Source: Treponema putidum (GTDB lineage: Bacteria > Spirochaetota > Spirochaetia > Treponematales > Treponemataceae). From it: DNA of 64,000 bases. Under the pieces are notes generated by a model that saw only the letters and a program-made list of their open reading frames with translations, made no database searches and was not told the origin of the DNA. Shown here piece by piece: positions 27,401-35,777 of this stretch (its first letter is position 1; each line of letters opens with the position of its first letter). Both the position numbers and the translations under genes were made by a program. The stretch lies in the NCBI RefSeq assembly GCF_000755145.1, contig NZ_CP009228.1, forward strand, positions 741,827-805,826, in the 5' to 3' direction.

Positions 27401-27699
27401 AATTCTTTTTCGATTAAATTTTCAACCGGAAGACCATGACAGTCCCACCCGAAGCGGCGTTCAACCCTAAACCCCTTCATTGTTTTATATCTGGGAATAA
27501 TATCCTTAATTGTTCCGGGCACAAAATGTCCGAAGTGAGGCAGCCCTGTAGCAAAGGGCGGGCCGTCAAAAAAAATATAATTATCGCGTCCATCACGGAA
27601 TGAAACGGATTTTTTAAACACATCGTTTTTTTCCCAAAATTTTAAAACATCTTCTTCTTGTTTTGCAAAATCAACCTTAGGATCTACAGGTTTATACAT
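24397..27699 (-). CDS. ileS: isoleucyl-tRNA synthetase (eukaryote-like type)
   Basis: The 1100-residue class I synthetase has the HIGH-like motif PHFGHF (about residue 57) within PPFATGLPHFGHFV, KMSKS (about residue 628), the CP1 editing region with 'LAWTTTPWTLPSN', and a long C-terminal anticodon-binding extension. The size and motifs match the mupirocin-resistant, eukaryote-like branch, which spirochaetes have. A GGA ribosome site precedes the start. It charges tRNA-Ile and edits valine. Confidence 0.93.
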   Translation of the reverse strand: MYKPVDPKVDFAKQEEDVLKFWEKNDVFKKSVSFRDGRDNYIFFDGPPFATGLPHFGHFVPGTIKDIIPRYKTMKGFRVERRFGWDCHGLPVENLIEKELGLNSKTDIEKYGIDKFNEACRASVLRYVKEWKETITRLGRWVDFENDYKTMEPNFMESIWWIMKSLWEKGLLYEGYYILPYCPRCSTVLSNHELNLGGYKDVHDPAITIRFKALPPVKNSPAAKAFEEKNALPSDTYLLAWTTTPWTLPSNLGLAVGADIDYALIEYDGARYIMAVPRLDAYFAKTGKEEAKEYKLIWTKKGAELEGLRYEPLFPYFKNLAADEDGKNAEAGQGAFRILIGDFVTTEDGTGIVHTAPGFGEDDNRIFADTGVPTVCPVDAECKFTQEVPDYQGLFVKDADKQIMERLKNEGKLFKRAQILHSYPHCWRCSSPLIYRAVASWFVSVTKIKDKLLNANSKINWQPDHIKTGRFGKWLEGARDWAISRNRYWGNPIPIWKCPDCGETICVGSRAELKELSGVFPEDMHKHFVDKISIPCKKCGGTMKRVPEVLDCWFESGSMPYAQQHYPFENKELFEKNFPADFISEGLDQTRGWFYTLTILSAALFDKPAFKNCIVNGLVLAEDGKKMSKSLRNYTDPNEVIKQFGADALRLFLMNSNVVKADDLKYSDEGVRDVLKGILIPFWNSYSFYITYANIDGVKPPHNAKVDGKDEGVEEFLAKLNNPLDLWILSVTEKLVADVTDALDKYDLAQAIPPMVEYIDLLNNWYIRRSRRRFWKSENDGDKAQAYETLYRALKKFSLVAAPVVPFITESIWQNLRTESDALSIHLADYPEYNEKIRNSELEFKMKTVQKAISMGRSLRYQFNLKIRQPLKAVEIVTLNSEEKRVLLEMEESIIEELNVKEVIFHEKEDELVEYSAKANFKVLGKELGPLMKKAAAVIEQMNSNEIQNIMEGATLSIDIDGKTVEITADKIVINRLEKASLKIVNEGTLTVGLNTELTEELLMEGYIRDLVRGIQTLRKECGLDVIDRIKLYISSSPKNADNKELEKAFELFKDYVCDETLSVQSSWLKTGELAKLGSIKTSLVEAGDYEWEIGIEKNN

Positions 27700-27898
27700 T
27701 AGAAAACTCCAAAATACAAAAATTACAGTCGATGATTATACTATTTTTTTTTAAATTATACAACTGCTTGCATTTTCGCATTTTTCGCATTTTCGTATCA
27801 CATTTTCGTTTATTTATCATAGTATTTTCAGCACAGCCCTGAGTTTTAAAAAAAATTAAAGTATTCAAGTCAGATTTATTTTCTCCGAAACTTTAATT

Positions 27899-28474
27899 AT
27901 GAAAAGAAGGATTTTTTATATTTTTATTTTTTGTTTATCTTTTTTGTTTTTTTCATGTTTGAGCTTTTTTGTAAGACCGCCCCATTTTATAGAAAGTGCA
28001 GGCAGGTGTTCGGCAGAAGAATTAACCGCTTTTTTTATAAGTCAAAATCCTAAAAGAGATAGGGCAAAGGTAAAACGATTAGCACGGTTTTATATAGAAG
28101 AATGTGAGGCCGAAGGAATAAATTCTGATATTGCTTTTTCTCAAATGTGCTTAGAAACAGGTTTTTTGAATTTTGGAGGTCTGGTAAGTGAAGATATGAA
28201 TAATTTTTGCGGACTAGGTTCAATCGGGGCAGGGAAAAAAGGAGAAAGTTTTCCAACTGAGAAGATAGGAGTTCTTGCTCATGTTCAACATCTAAAAGCC
28301 TATGCTACATCTAAACCCCTTTTAAGGCCTCCAACCGATCCCCGCTACAAATACGTTAATCCTAAGGGAAAAGCTCCCACGATCTATGAGCTTGCCGGAA
28401 CTTGGGCTGCAGATCCGAATTACGGCAAAAAACTTGAAAGCATCTTAATAAGATTGTATAAATCGGTTTATTAG
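27899..28474 (+). CDS. glucosaminidase-domain lipoprotein
   Basis: The 191-residue protein has a signal peptide and a lipobox-like FFSC (Cys about residue 20). From residue 45 it is a mannosyl-glycoprotein endo-beta-N-acetylglucosaminidase/FlgJ-type (GH73) domain. The catalytic-Glu segment 'SDIAFSQMCLETGFLNFGG' and a downstream 'YELAGTWAADPNYGKKLESI' block are both standard. It should cut glycan strands in the periplasm. The size is near the minimum for the family, so it is a one-domain enzyme. Confidence 0.85.
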   Translation: MKRRIFYIFIFCLSFLFFSCLSFFVRPPHFIESAGRCSAEELTAFFISQNPKRDRAKVKRLARFYIEECEAEGINSDIAFSQMCLETGFLNFGGLVSEDMNNFCGLGSIGAGKKGESFPTEKIGVLAHVQHLKAYATSKPLLRPPTDPRYKYVNPKGKAPTIYELAGTWAADPNYGKKLESILIRLYKSVY

Positions 28475-28541
28475 CCGGACAGGAAAGTTACTGCGAACCC
28501 TCCTATAATTGAAAGACCGCCCCCGATTCCGTTTGCCGTTT
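28475..28541 (-). pseudogene. remnant of an ECF S-component gene
   Basis: Positions 28505-28538 match the functional S-component gene (37491-37524) at 29 of 34 bases on the same strand. On the minus strand it reads 'ANGIGGGLSIIGGF', against 'ANGIGVGLSIIGWF' in the intact gene. The match stops on both sides. Confidence 0.6.
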
Positions 28542-28617
28542 TAAAGAAAACTCGCCGTACTTTTTCCCGTACATGCCTGCCCGCTTTCATTCTCTCAAAA
28601 CTGTATGTTCAATATAT

Positions 28618-28659
28618 CTTTAAGTGTGAGCAATTCTTCAGAATTGCTCACACTTAAAG
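28618..28659. repeat. perfect 19-bp inverted repeat
   Basis: Arms CTTTAAGTGTGAGCAATTC (28618-28636) and its exact complement (28641-28659) are separated by the loop TTCA. No T tract follows. It sits in a gene-free decayed region. Confidence 0.75.
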
Positions 28660-28895
28660 CCTTATATATGCGATGTTTTGCGCTTGTCGCAAAGCTCGTT
28701 GTTGAAGCGAGCGGCGCCACCTGTGCCGGGAACTTGGGCACCGGCACAAGGTTGGGAAACTATCTCTTTTATTTTATCCGCGATATACGCTTTGCCTTGC
28801 GAAAAACAAAAATACAGCAGCAGTGTAGAGTGGTAAGCCTGAGCCGTCGGATATAATACCTTCGGATCAGTGTTTTCTTTAATGTAAAGTACTTT

Positions 28896-29039
28896 TCATA
28901 CGCCGTAGATGCTTTCACCGCTGCCCGAACCGCTTCCGCCCGCACTGTTAGGGCAGACGTTAAACAGTAGTGTGACGAGCAGTGCAAAAGCCGCTCCCAA
29001 AAAGGCAAAGGCCTTATGTCTTGAATAACTTGGTTTCAT
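28896..29039 (-). pseudogene. truncated surface lipoprotein N-terminus
   Basis: The ATG at 29039 follows an AAGGA site and starts 'MKPSYSRHKAFAFLGAAFAL', a basic N-terminus with a hydrophobic signal, then 'FNVCPNSAGGSGSGSGES'. This looks like the start of a Treponema surface lipoprotein, but a stop occurs after 47 residues. Downstream bases contain no continuing frame I trust, so it is probably a fragment. Recombination of a larger gene is the likely cause. Confidence 0.45.
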
Positions 29040-29117
29040 CTGAAAACATCCTTAAAAAGTTTCTCTCAATTGTTAATTTGTAATGGGAATTACATTAACC
29101 ATTGATTACTGCACTTT

Positions 29118-29232
29118 TTAAAGCTGTTCGATTTCTTCAACGGAAAGCCCTATTTCTTCGGCTATTACGGATGTACAGTCTTTGACGGTCGACAAACACT
29201 GAGTCTTTGTATTTTTTGTTTGAAGTACTCAT
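29118..29232 (-). pseudogene. Rpn-family gene remnant
   Basis: The first 45 bases encode [15 protein letters not shown], the N-terminus typical of Rpn proteins. The end encodes 'VIAEEIGLSVEEIEQL', a typical Rpn C-terminus, in another frame. The catalytic core is missing. Its first 66 bases are near-identical (2 differences) to 59844-59909. Confidence 0.65.
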
Positions 29233-29825
29233 ATTTCGATAAGGCCGCCCTTTCGGAAGACGAGAATTTGATCCGCTTGTTGAATAGTCTTTAGATGTGC
29301 GATAACCAGTACCGTTCTGTTTTTTGAAAGCTCCGTAATTGCTTCTTGTATAAGTGCTTCGTTTACGGGATCGACATTGCTAGTCATCTTATCCAAAATC
29401 AAATCGCCGACACATAATACATGTAGTGAGTTTCCATAGCCGCAAAAGGTTTATAAAATTCTTTTGAAACAACCGCAACAATCATAAAGTTGAACACATC
29501 AATGTTTCCACTTAATGCCTCAAGGCCTGAATACAGCAAAAGCACAAAATACCCCGCATCGATTAAAAACGAAAAAACCGAAAGCCCTGTCATGCGCCGT
29601 CTTTACGGCAAGGTAGTTAAACAAAGCCTTTAAAATAAAAGAAGCCGGAATACCCGAAATGATCATTTTAAAATTCAGAGGCGTAATTTCTTTTGAAAAT
29701 AATGCGCTTATTAAGACCACCAATAAAACCTGCGGTATTAAGTCAAACACTATCTTAAGTGCAAGCAGCAAATTGGACAAAAAGTTTTTACCCGTCGCCG
29801 TTTTCTTTAATTCTTTTTCAGTCAT
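29228..29825 (-). pseudogene. chimeric remnant of two ABC exporter genes
   Basis: Read on the minus strand, 29825-29591 encodes the first about 80 residues of an exporter A copy (MTEKELKKTATGKNFLSN...). It then fuses to the internal membrane region of exporter B (29590-29401, 'VFSFLIDAGYFVLLLYSG') and next to the end of its ATPase domain (29400-29228, '[20 protein letters not shown]'). The A/B joint lies in a short shared stretch near GACAG/CTTT. It is followed at once by the Rpn remnant. No intact ABC domain remains. Confidence 0.85.
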
Positions 29826-29855
29826 ACCTACCTCTAACCTATTTCTAAAATTGAA

Positions 29856-29881
29856 TAATATTGAATTTTAATTCAATATTA
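29856..29881. promoter_or_regulatory. candidate TetR operator, copy 1
   Basis: Perfect palindrome AATATTGAAT (29857-29866), 4-base spacer, ATTCAATATT (29871-29880), extended by one pair. It stands just upstream of the exporter A remnant and downstream of tetR. The identical arms recur at 49572-49595. Confidence 0.75.
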
Positions 29882-29958
29882 AATTAAATATTATCTATAA
29901 CTAACTTTTAAGGTTAGTTGTTACCGTTTTTTATCCTCATAAAATGAGGGCAGCTAAC

Positions 29959-30531
29959 TTACAGCGATTCAACTCCGTTAAAATAGCACTTATTAAGAGC
30001 AAAGAGCATGTGTTCGGCCCATTTTTCATTTTTATAGTGCCGTGCAATTTCCATAAGCCCTTCAACATAATTATTGGCTAAGATATGGGCAAGCATTGGA
30101 TCGTGGTTTGTTTTTGAATATCGTTTTAACCCATCTTTTATATGCCGTTCCAACCGCTTAACCCAAATGTCTTTTGCATCTTCATGTTTTGTTCCCGAAC
30201 TTTTGTCTATCAAAATGATGAGTTTTATTTTGTCTTTTAACAGCTCGGGAAGCTGAGATGCCCCTCCTTGATTAAATCTTTCATAGGGACTTCCGGCTTC
30301 CATCTTTTCCTCATCTTCCATTATTTTAATTACCCGATTAAGAATACCGCCGACCGTTTCGTCAAATAAGGCCGCCTTATCCTTAAAGTATGTGTAAATA
30401 AGCGCAACGGGAACATCAGCCTCTTCCGCAACATCGGTAAGTTTGGCAGACCTATAGTCTTTTTCATAAAAGACCTTTACCGCCGCAGAGAGGATTTTAT
30501 TTTTTACTTCTTCTTTTAATACCTGAGCCAT
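29959..30531 (-). CDS. TetR-family regulator, copy 1
   Basis: The 190-residue protein has an N-terminal HTH (AKLTDVAEEADVPVALIYTYFKDK, about residues 29-52) and a helical C-terminal ligand domain. It is highly similar to the regulator at 49783-50352, with the same ending 'NKCYFNGVESL'. The promoter region upstream carries the half-site ATTCAATATT inside its spacer. It is intact although the transporter genes next to it are fragments. It may still repress the intact locus at 37-50 kb in trans. Confidence 0.85.
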   Translation of the reverse strand: MAQVLKEEVKNKILSAAVKVFYEKDYRSAKLTDVAEEADVPVALIYTYFKDKAALFDETVGGILNRVIKIMEDEEKMEAGSPYERFNQGGASQLPELLKDKIKLIILIDKSSGTKHEDAKDIWVKRLERHIKDGLKRYSKTNHDPMLAHILANNYVEGLMEIARHYKNEKWAEHMLFALNKCYFNGVESL

Positions 30532-30570
30532 AGTCTTCTTTATTCCATCTTAAAATTGAATTATGATTTA

Positions 30571-30599
30571 ATAATAAACAGCTATTCAATATTTGTCAA
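30571..30599 (-). promoter_or_regulatory. promoter of tetR copy 1 with operator half-site
   Basis: On the minus strand TTGACA (30599-30594), a 17-bp spacer and TATTAT (30576-30571). The 10-base half-site AATATTGAAT (plus 30584-30593) fills most of the spacer, so binding would block RNA polymerase. Confidence 0.75.
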
Positions 30600-30876
30600 G
30601 AGAGGTAAACAAATTTTATTTATTTTACGGATATGCCTTTTAAAAAGTATTAACATAAAATATAAAAAACTTTTGTAAGCGGCTATTGTTTGGACTGTTT
30701 TAATCATGCTGATGTCTGCACTCTATCCTTCGGTTCCATGGAGGCTTTAGGTCTGAAAAATTATACCCTATGCAAAAGTATTACTATATCATCAAATGAT
30801 AGAGGATGTATTGTATAATCCATATAGTCAGTGATGAGATTAAAAAAATGCATTATTCGTAAAACAGGGGGCTACG

Positions 30877-33156
30877 ATGAGAATAAGATATTATATTGAG
30901 AATCTTGAAAGTGATGAATGTTATGCAATAATAGGGTATTTTTATAATATATGTAAAAATCTTGACAGTTTTAGGGGATGTTCAAAGTTTTTTTGTTTAT
31001 TCAATGCCTTGGTAGAAAGGTTTGAACTTGAAAATAGAACTTTAGAAGTGATACGAGCTGTAATTCAAAAAAGTATACAAGAAAAACAGCTGACTTTATT
31101 TAATCCGAGGGAAAATTACCTGCACCCATTTGATTGTAGAAACGAACTTGAACAAAATTTTGAAGAAGATTTGATGATAGGTAAAAAGTTTGGAAAATTT
31201 GATACCGATACGGTTTTACATATTAATTTATGCCGATGTATTTTTGCGAAAAAGGAAAACTTTGCAAAAATTATTGCCTTAACATTTTTTTATAAAGAAA
31301 CCGCGCCAGTCGATTTATGTATACTTGAAAAAACAATTAATAATATAAAAATGCCTTCTCATATTTCACAAGCAATTAACAATGTAAAACCGATAAATGT
31401 TTTAATTGAGGCACTCAAACTTTCTGAGGAAGAAGCAAAACTGCTTTTATTGGCGTATAGGACAGGTGCTGTTTATGAATTATGTGAAATGGTCGCTTGC
31501 AGACTCTCGAGTGATTATACGGATATATATGCAAAATTTCTTGATACTTCCTGTTTAAAAATAAAAGCTCTCCTTCGTTCCGATAAAAAGCTTGTTTCTT
31601 TCGGATTAATGAATGATAACGCAGAAGTACCGGACGATTGTAACGAATGTATTTTCTCCGGAACGCTTGCTCCGTTTTTCTCTAATATTTTAAAGGAAGA
31701 AAACACGGAAAAAGCTTTTGATATAGATACTTACTCTATAAAAAAAGAATATTCTAATTTGGCCTTACAATTTTTAAAAAGTGATTGTGCTTCAAACATT
31801 CTTTTATACGGAAATCCCGGATCAGGGAAAACGGAATTTGCAAAAACTCTTGCTGCACAGAGCAGATTAAAATTATTTATATTTAAAAATGAAATGGAAA
31901 ATAATAATGATAATGAAAAAGAAAATACTTTATACCGTTTAAATTGTTTACTTTCAATTCAAAAAAGTGATTCTATTATTGTTGTCGATGAAGCCGAGAA
32001 TATTCTACAGAGTAAATCATCTTTTTTTGGAATGCAGTTTACGAGTCCTAAAAAAGGTATTGTAAATAAGATGCTTGAAAACAGTGTTAATAAGGTTATT
32101 TGGATTTTAAATTATACTGCCGGGCTTGATGATTCAACCTTGAGGCGTTTTACATATTCAATTAAATTCGGCGAAATGCCTAAAACTATGCTGCAATCTA
32201 TTGCATATTCAAAGTTAAAAAATATTAATGTCAAAGGAAAATTATTGAATGAGCTTGTCGGTCTATGCGGTTCATATAGAGTAACGGGAGCATCAATTAC
32301 AAATATGCTAAAAACAGTAAACAGCGGTGTAAATGAAAATGAAGAAAAAATAATTCTTGATGTAAAAAATATGCTTGAAGCAAATTCGGAGCTGTTATAC
32401 GGTGTATCCAATGTTCGAAAAAAACTTCAAGACAGTTATGAGCTTGAAGCTTTAAACACATCTATTGCTCCGAACGAGATTGTTGAAATGGTAAAAAATG
32501 CCGTTGAGTATTCCAGAAATACGGAAATTAAAACAGGTATCCGTATGCTTTTTTACGGTTTAAGCGGAACGGGTAAAATGGAATTTGCCCGCTACATTGC
32601 GGAGATCTTGGATAAAAAACTTATCTTAAAAAAAGCTTCCGATGTTTTAGTAAAATATGTCGGCGAAAGCGAACGGCACATTAAAGAAGCGTTTGAAGAA
32701 GCTTCAACTGAGGATGCAATCCTTTTATTTGATGAAGCCGATTCTTTTTTTGCGAACCGTCTTGGCGCAAATCACAGCTGGGAGCGTACAATGGTAAATG
32801 AGTTTTTAATGCAAATGGATGATTTTAACGGTTTATTGATTTGTACGACAAATATCAAAGAACTTATGGATCCTGCAATGCAAAGGCGTTTTCATGTTAT
32901 GACTGAATTTAAGGCTCTCAATGAAAACGGAATAAAAACACTTCTTACAAAATATTTTGCTTCCTTTAATTTTTCGCAAGAAGATATTACAGCATTACAG
33001 AATTATAATTCGGTTACTCTGGGAGATTTTAATTCTCTCTACGGAAGAATCCGATTTATGTCCAAAGAAAATATCAGCAGCGAATACATTATCACGGAAT
33101 TATTAAATATGCAAAAAGAAAAAAATTGCAGTAGAAAAATCGGGTTTGGGGAGTAA
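30877..33156 (+). CDS. double AAA+ ATPase (COG0464-type)
   Basis: The 759-residue protein has a 290-residue helical N-terminal part and two AAA+ modules. Module 1 has Walker A GNPGSGKTEFAK (about 311-321) and Walker B IIVVDEAENIL. Module 2 has Walker A GLSGTGKMEFARY (about 561) and Walker B ILLFDEADSFF, then arginines at 'DPAMQRRFH'. The second Walker A has Met where Thr/Ser normally binds Mg, so it may be weak or inactive. A GGGGG ribosome site precedes the start. Partners and role are unknown; it opens an accessory region with defence-like genes. Confidence 0.85.
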   Translation: MRIRYYIENLESDECYAIIGYFYNICKNLDSFRGCSKFFCLFNALVERFELENRTLEVIRAVIQKSIQEKQLTLFNPRENYLHPFDCRNELEQNFEEDLMIGKKFGKFDTDTVLHINLCRCIFAKKENFAKIIALTFFYKETAPVDLCILEKTINNIKMPSHISQAINNVKPINVLIEALKLSEEEAKLLLLAYRTGAVYELCEMVACRLSSDYTDIYAKFLDTSCLKIKALLRSDKKLVSFGLMNDNAEVPDDCNECIFSGTLAPFFSNILKEENTEKAFDIDTYSIKKEYSNLALQFLKSDCASNILLYGNPGSGKTEFAKTLAAQSRLKLFIFKNEMENNNDNEKENTLYRLNCLLSIQKSDSIIVVDEAENILQSKSSFFGMQFTSPKKGIVNKMLENSVNKVIWILNYTAGLDDSTLRRFTYSIKFGEMPKTMLQSIAYSKLKNINVKGKLLNELVGLCGSYRVTGASITNMLKTVNSGVNENEEKIILDVKNMLEANSELLYGVSNVRKKLQDSYELEALNTSIAPNEIVEMVKNAVEYSRNTEIKTGIRMLFYGLSGTGKMEFARYIAEILDKKLILKKASDVLVKYVGESERHIKEAFEEASTEDAILLFDEADSFFANRLGANHSWERTMVNEFLMQMDDFNGLLICTTNIKELMDPAMQRRFHVMTEFKALNENGIKTLLTKYFASFNFSQEDITALQNYNSVTLGDFNSLYGRIRFMSKENISSEYIITELLNMQKEKNCSRKIGFGE

Positions 33157-33219
33157 GGGGAAAGATTTATGGAGTTTTTGCTGGAAAAATATTTAAAAGT
33201 TTTATTTAAACAGCATGCT

Positions 33220-33300
33220 TGAATTTTATTATAAATTCTTTATAATATTAGAAAAGGATATATTATTATGAATAATGAAATAGCTATTATTTAATACTAT
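33220..33300 (+). promoter_or_regulatory. promoter and micro-ORF upstream of the PD-(D/E)XK_4 gene
   Basis: TTGAAT, a 16-bp spacer and TATAAT lie about 140 bases before the nuclease gene. An AAGGA-led 8-codon frame (MNNEIAII) follows, then a small hairpin (ATAAGATT / AATCTTAT). It could be a leader peptide, but evidence is thin. Confidence 0.35.
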
Positions 33301-33382
33301 ATTAGACCTTTACGAGTTAAATTAAAAGTAAAGCTCGTTTATATGAAATAAGATTTTGTAATCTTATATAACCAAGTGCAAA

Positions 33383-34626
33383 TTGAATTATTATACTATG
33401 AATTATTGTCAGATATTGATCTTATGTAAGAAACTTTCACAAATATTGAACATAGAAAGAAGTAGATTGCCATATGATATAAATATTATTTCTGAACTAC
33501 ATGCTGATGAAACTGCTCATTCTAGAATTTTACGTATGTTTTTTGAATATAAAAAAGATAATAATTATCCAATATTTAAATCATTTATTGCTTTTATTAA
33601 TTCAACATTCAAAACTAAAATATTAGAAAAAATAGAATCTCCAATTTTCACAAATGAGTATGATAGAATTGATCTTTTAATAGAAGAGTTTCCTAAATAT
33701 GCAATAATTATCGAAAATAAAATTTATGAAGCGCGAGATCAAGAGAAACAAATAGAAAGATATATCGACAAATGTATCAAACATCATGGGATATCGAAAG
33801 ATAATATTTATTTATTTTATTTAACACGCGATGGAAGAAAAGAGGCTTCTGATCTGAGTTTTACAAATATTGCAAAGAAAAACCTTAATTATGAAGATGA
33901 AATTAATTCTGGTAGATTTTATAATATTAACTATATGAACCATATATTACCTTGGTTAGTTAATAAGGTTTATCCTAATTGTCCAGTATATGAAAAGAAA
34001 TTAATATCATCTCTAGAACAATATATTAATTTTTTAAAAAAATATTAAATATTAGTGGTGAAGACTTAACTATCAGGAGAAAAGCTAGGACAATAATTAT
34101 GAAAGAATTAAAAAAATTAAATATTAACGACTTAAGTAGTATTGGCAAAATCTATCACGATTTACAAATTCTACAAGATAATATTCGACCTATTATTAAA
34201 AACAAAATTGAAAAAATTGCAAAAGAAAAAATAATTATTCCACTTGAAAAAAAATTAGAAGGCGGTAAAATACACAAATATGAATTTGATATAGAAAATA
34301 TACATATACAAATAAGTTTACCAAATTGGCATAGATGTTGTTTTAGAATTAATACAGAAACACCAATGATCTATGGTGTTAGCTACTATGATGATGCTAT
34401 AGATAGCATAGATAAAAAAACAAAGCATTATGTATTTAATACAATGTCAAAATTAGCATTTAAGCAAAGTGATTGGTGGCCATGTTATAAGAGTGTGCAA
34501 AAAAAATATCAAGATATAAATTTCACTTTTTGGGAAAATATAGAAAATGGCTCGTGTGATATATCAGGATACTTTATAGATTGTTACACCGAGGTAATAG
34601 AAAAACTAAAAAATATAAAAATGTAG
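33383..34626 (+). pseudogene. PD-(D/E)XK nuclease family (PDDEXK_4), split by a frameshift
   Basis: Two frames form one protein. The first (33383-34048) carries the nuclease core: 'RIDLLIEEFPKYAIIIENKI' with Asp and Glu-x-Lys, then 'ARDQEKQIERYIDK'. It ends at a stop after QYINFLKKY. One extra A in the A7 tract 34036-34042 would give 'KKILNISGEDLTIRRKARTI' and run into the second frame (to 34626), with 'FRINTETPMIYGV' and 'SDWWPC' blocks. The joined product of about 414 residues fits the family length. Its GC content is visibly lower than its neighbours', so it is probably foreign DNA. Confidence 0.75.
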
Positions 34627-34780
34627 CAGTAAATTCTGATTTTCTATATTTTTATATACTTTAAAAAATTGAAATAGTTCTGAAATTAATAAAAATACTG
34701 TATTTTAAATTAGTATATAATACAAATTTATTGCATAATATAAAAATTATTTCTATCTACTCCAAACCTATTTTTTCTGT

Positions 34781-34786
34781 TATAAT
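34781..34786 (+). promoter_or_regulatory. -10 element of the WYL regulator
   Basis: A perfect TATAAT ends eight bases before the ATG at 34794. No -35 hexamer or ribosome site is evident, so a leaderless transcript is possible. Confidence 0.5.
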
Positions 34787-34793
34787 TGTAAAT

Positions 34794-35769
34794 ATGAAAG
34801 AAACAAAACCCAATCATCAAATGCTTGAAAGGCTTATTTATATTCACAAAAGAATTAAGGCCGGAAAATATCCAAACTGTACTTTTTTGAGTAAAAAACT
34901 TGAATGTAGTATTCCGACAATAAACAGGGATATAGAATTTTTGCGTGATAGGTTTTTAGCTCCTATAGAATATGACTCGGCAAAAAAAGGATATTATTAT
35001 ACTCAAGAATATAATATGCCTCTTAACAGTATTTCGGCAAAAAACTTAATAGCTCTTTCGTCTGCAAAAATTCTTTTATCTAATTATAAGGGAACTCCTA
35101 TTTATGATGATCTATGCAATGTTATTAATTTAATGACCTTTTCCGAGATAAGGGGAAATACGGATTTTATTGACAGGATTGCCGTGCCTCCAGCTTCGCC
35201 CATAATAATTGATGAAACAATTTGGAATACTATTTATTCTGCTATGAAAAATAATTCGATTATAGAATTTGATTATAACGGGAGACATAATACCGAAACA
35301 ACTCATCGCCGTGTACGCCCGTATCAGATTTTATTGGATGATGGATTATGTTTTTTATTCGGATTTTGCGAACTGCGAAATGCGGAACGCCTGTTTTGTC
35401 TTTCACGAATTAAAAATCTTATCATCACTGATGACAATTTTACGCTGCCTCAAGATTATGAATTTTCATCCCGATGCGGAGGAGGTAAATTTGGAATTTT
35501 TATTTCAACTGCTATTCGAAAATATAAGATTCGTTTTTACGGTCCGGCTCGTCAATATGTAAAAGACAAAATCTGGGCTGATGATCAAAAAATAACCGAC
35601 TATGACGAAGAAGGCTGCACCGAAATTATTTTTTCTTCTGCAAGATGATGTCATTATGGAATGGGTTTTGGCTCAAGGAGCAAATGTACTACCGATTGAG
35701 CCTAAAGTTTTTGCAGCCGACTGGAAAAATCAAATAAAACAGATGGCTGAACGAGCTGATATATTATAA
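34794..35769 (+). pseudogene. WYL-domain transcriptional regulator, frameshifted near the C-terminus
   Basis: From ATG 34794 the protein has a winged HTH (TFLSKKLECSIPTINRDIEFL) and a WYL domain (IIEFDYNGRHN, RRVRPYQILLDDGLCFLFGFCE, RLFCLSRIKNL). The frame stops at 35648 after FSSAR. One base fewer near 35641 would continue 'SSADDVIMEWVLAQGANVLP' to a stop at 35769, the normal end of this family. WYL proteins often regulate phage-defence genes. Losing the last 35 residues could remove ligand contacts, or this is a sequencing error. Confidence 0.75.
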
Positions 35770-35777
35770 ATATCGAA

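Noticed and set aside
27771-27808. Short tandem repeat (cattttcgca units) as a CRISPR or VNTR
   Set aside because: Only about four imperfect units of ten bases without spacers; not a CRISPR.
27700-27898. T-box leader for ileS
   Set aside because: No T-box sequence or specifier stem found on the minus strand.
28769-29008. 80-codon frame on the minus strand
   Set aside because: It is out of frame with the recognisable lipoprotein start at 29039 and has a Cys/Arg-rich, non-protein-like composition.
29399-29593. Frame of 64 codons with transporter-like sequence as a gene
   Set aside because: It is an internal fragment of exporter B inside a chimeric remnant.
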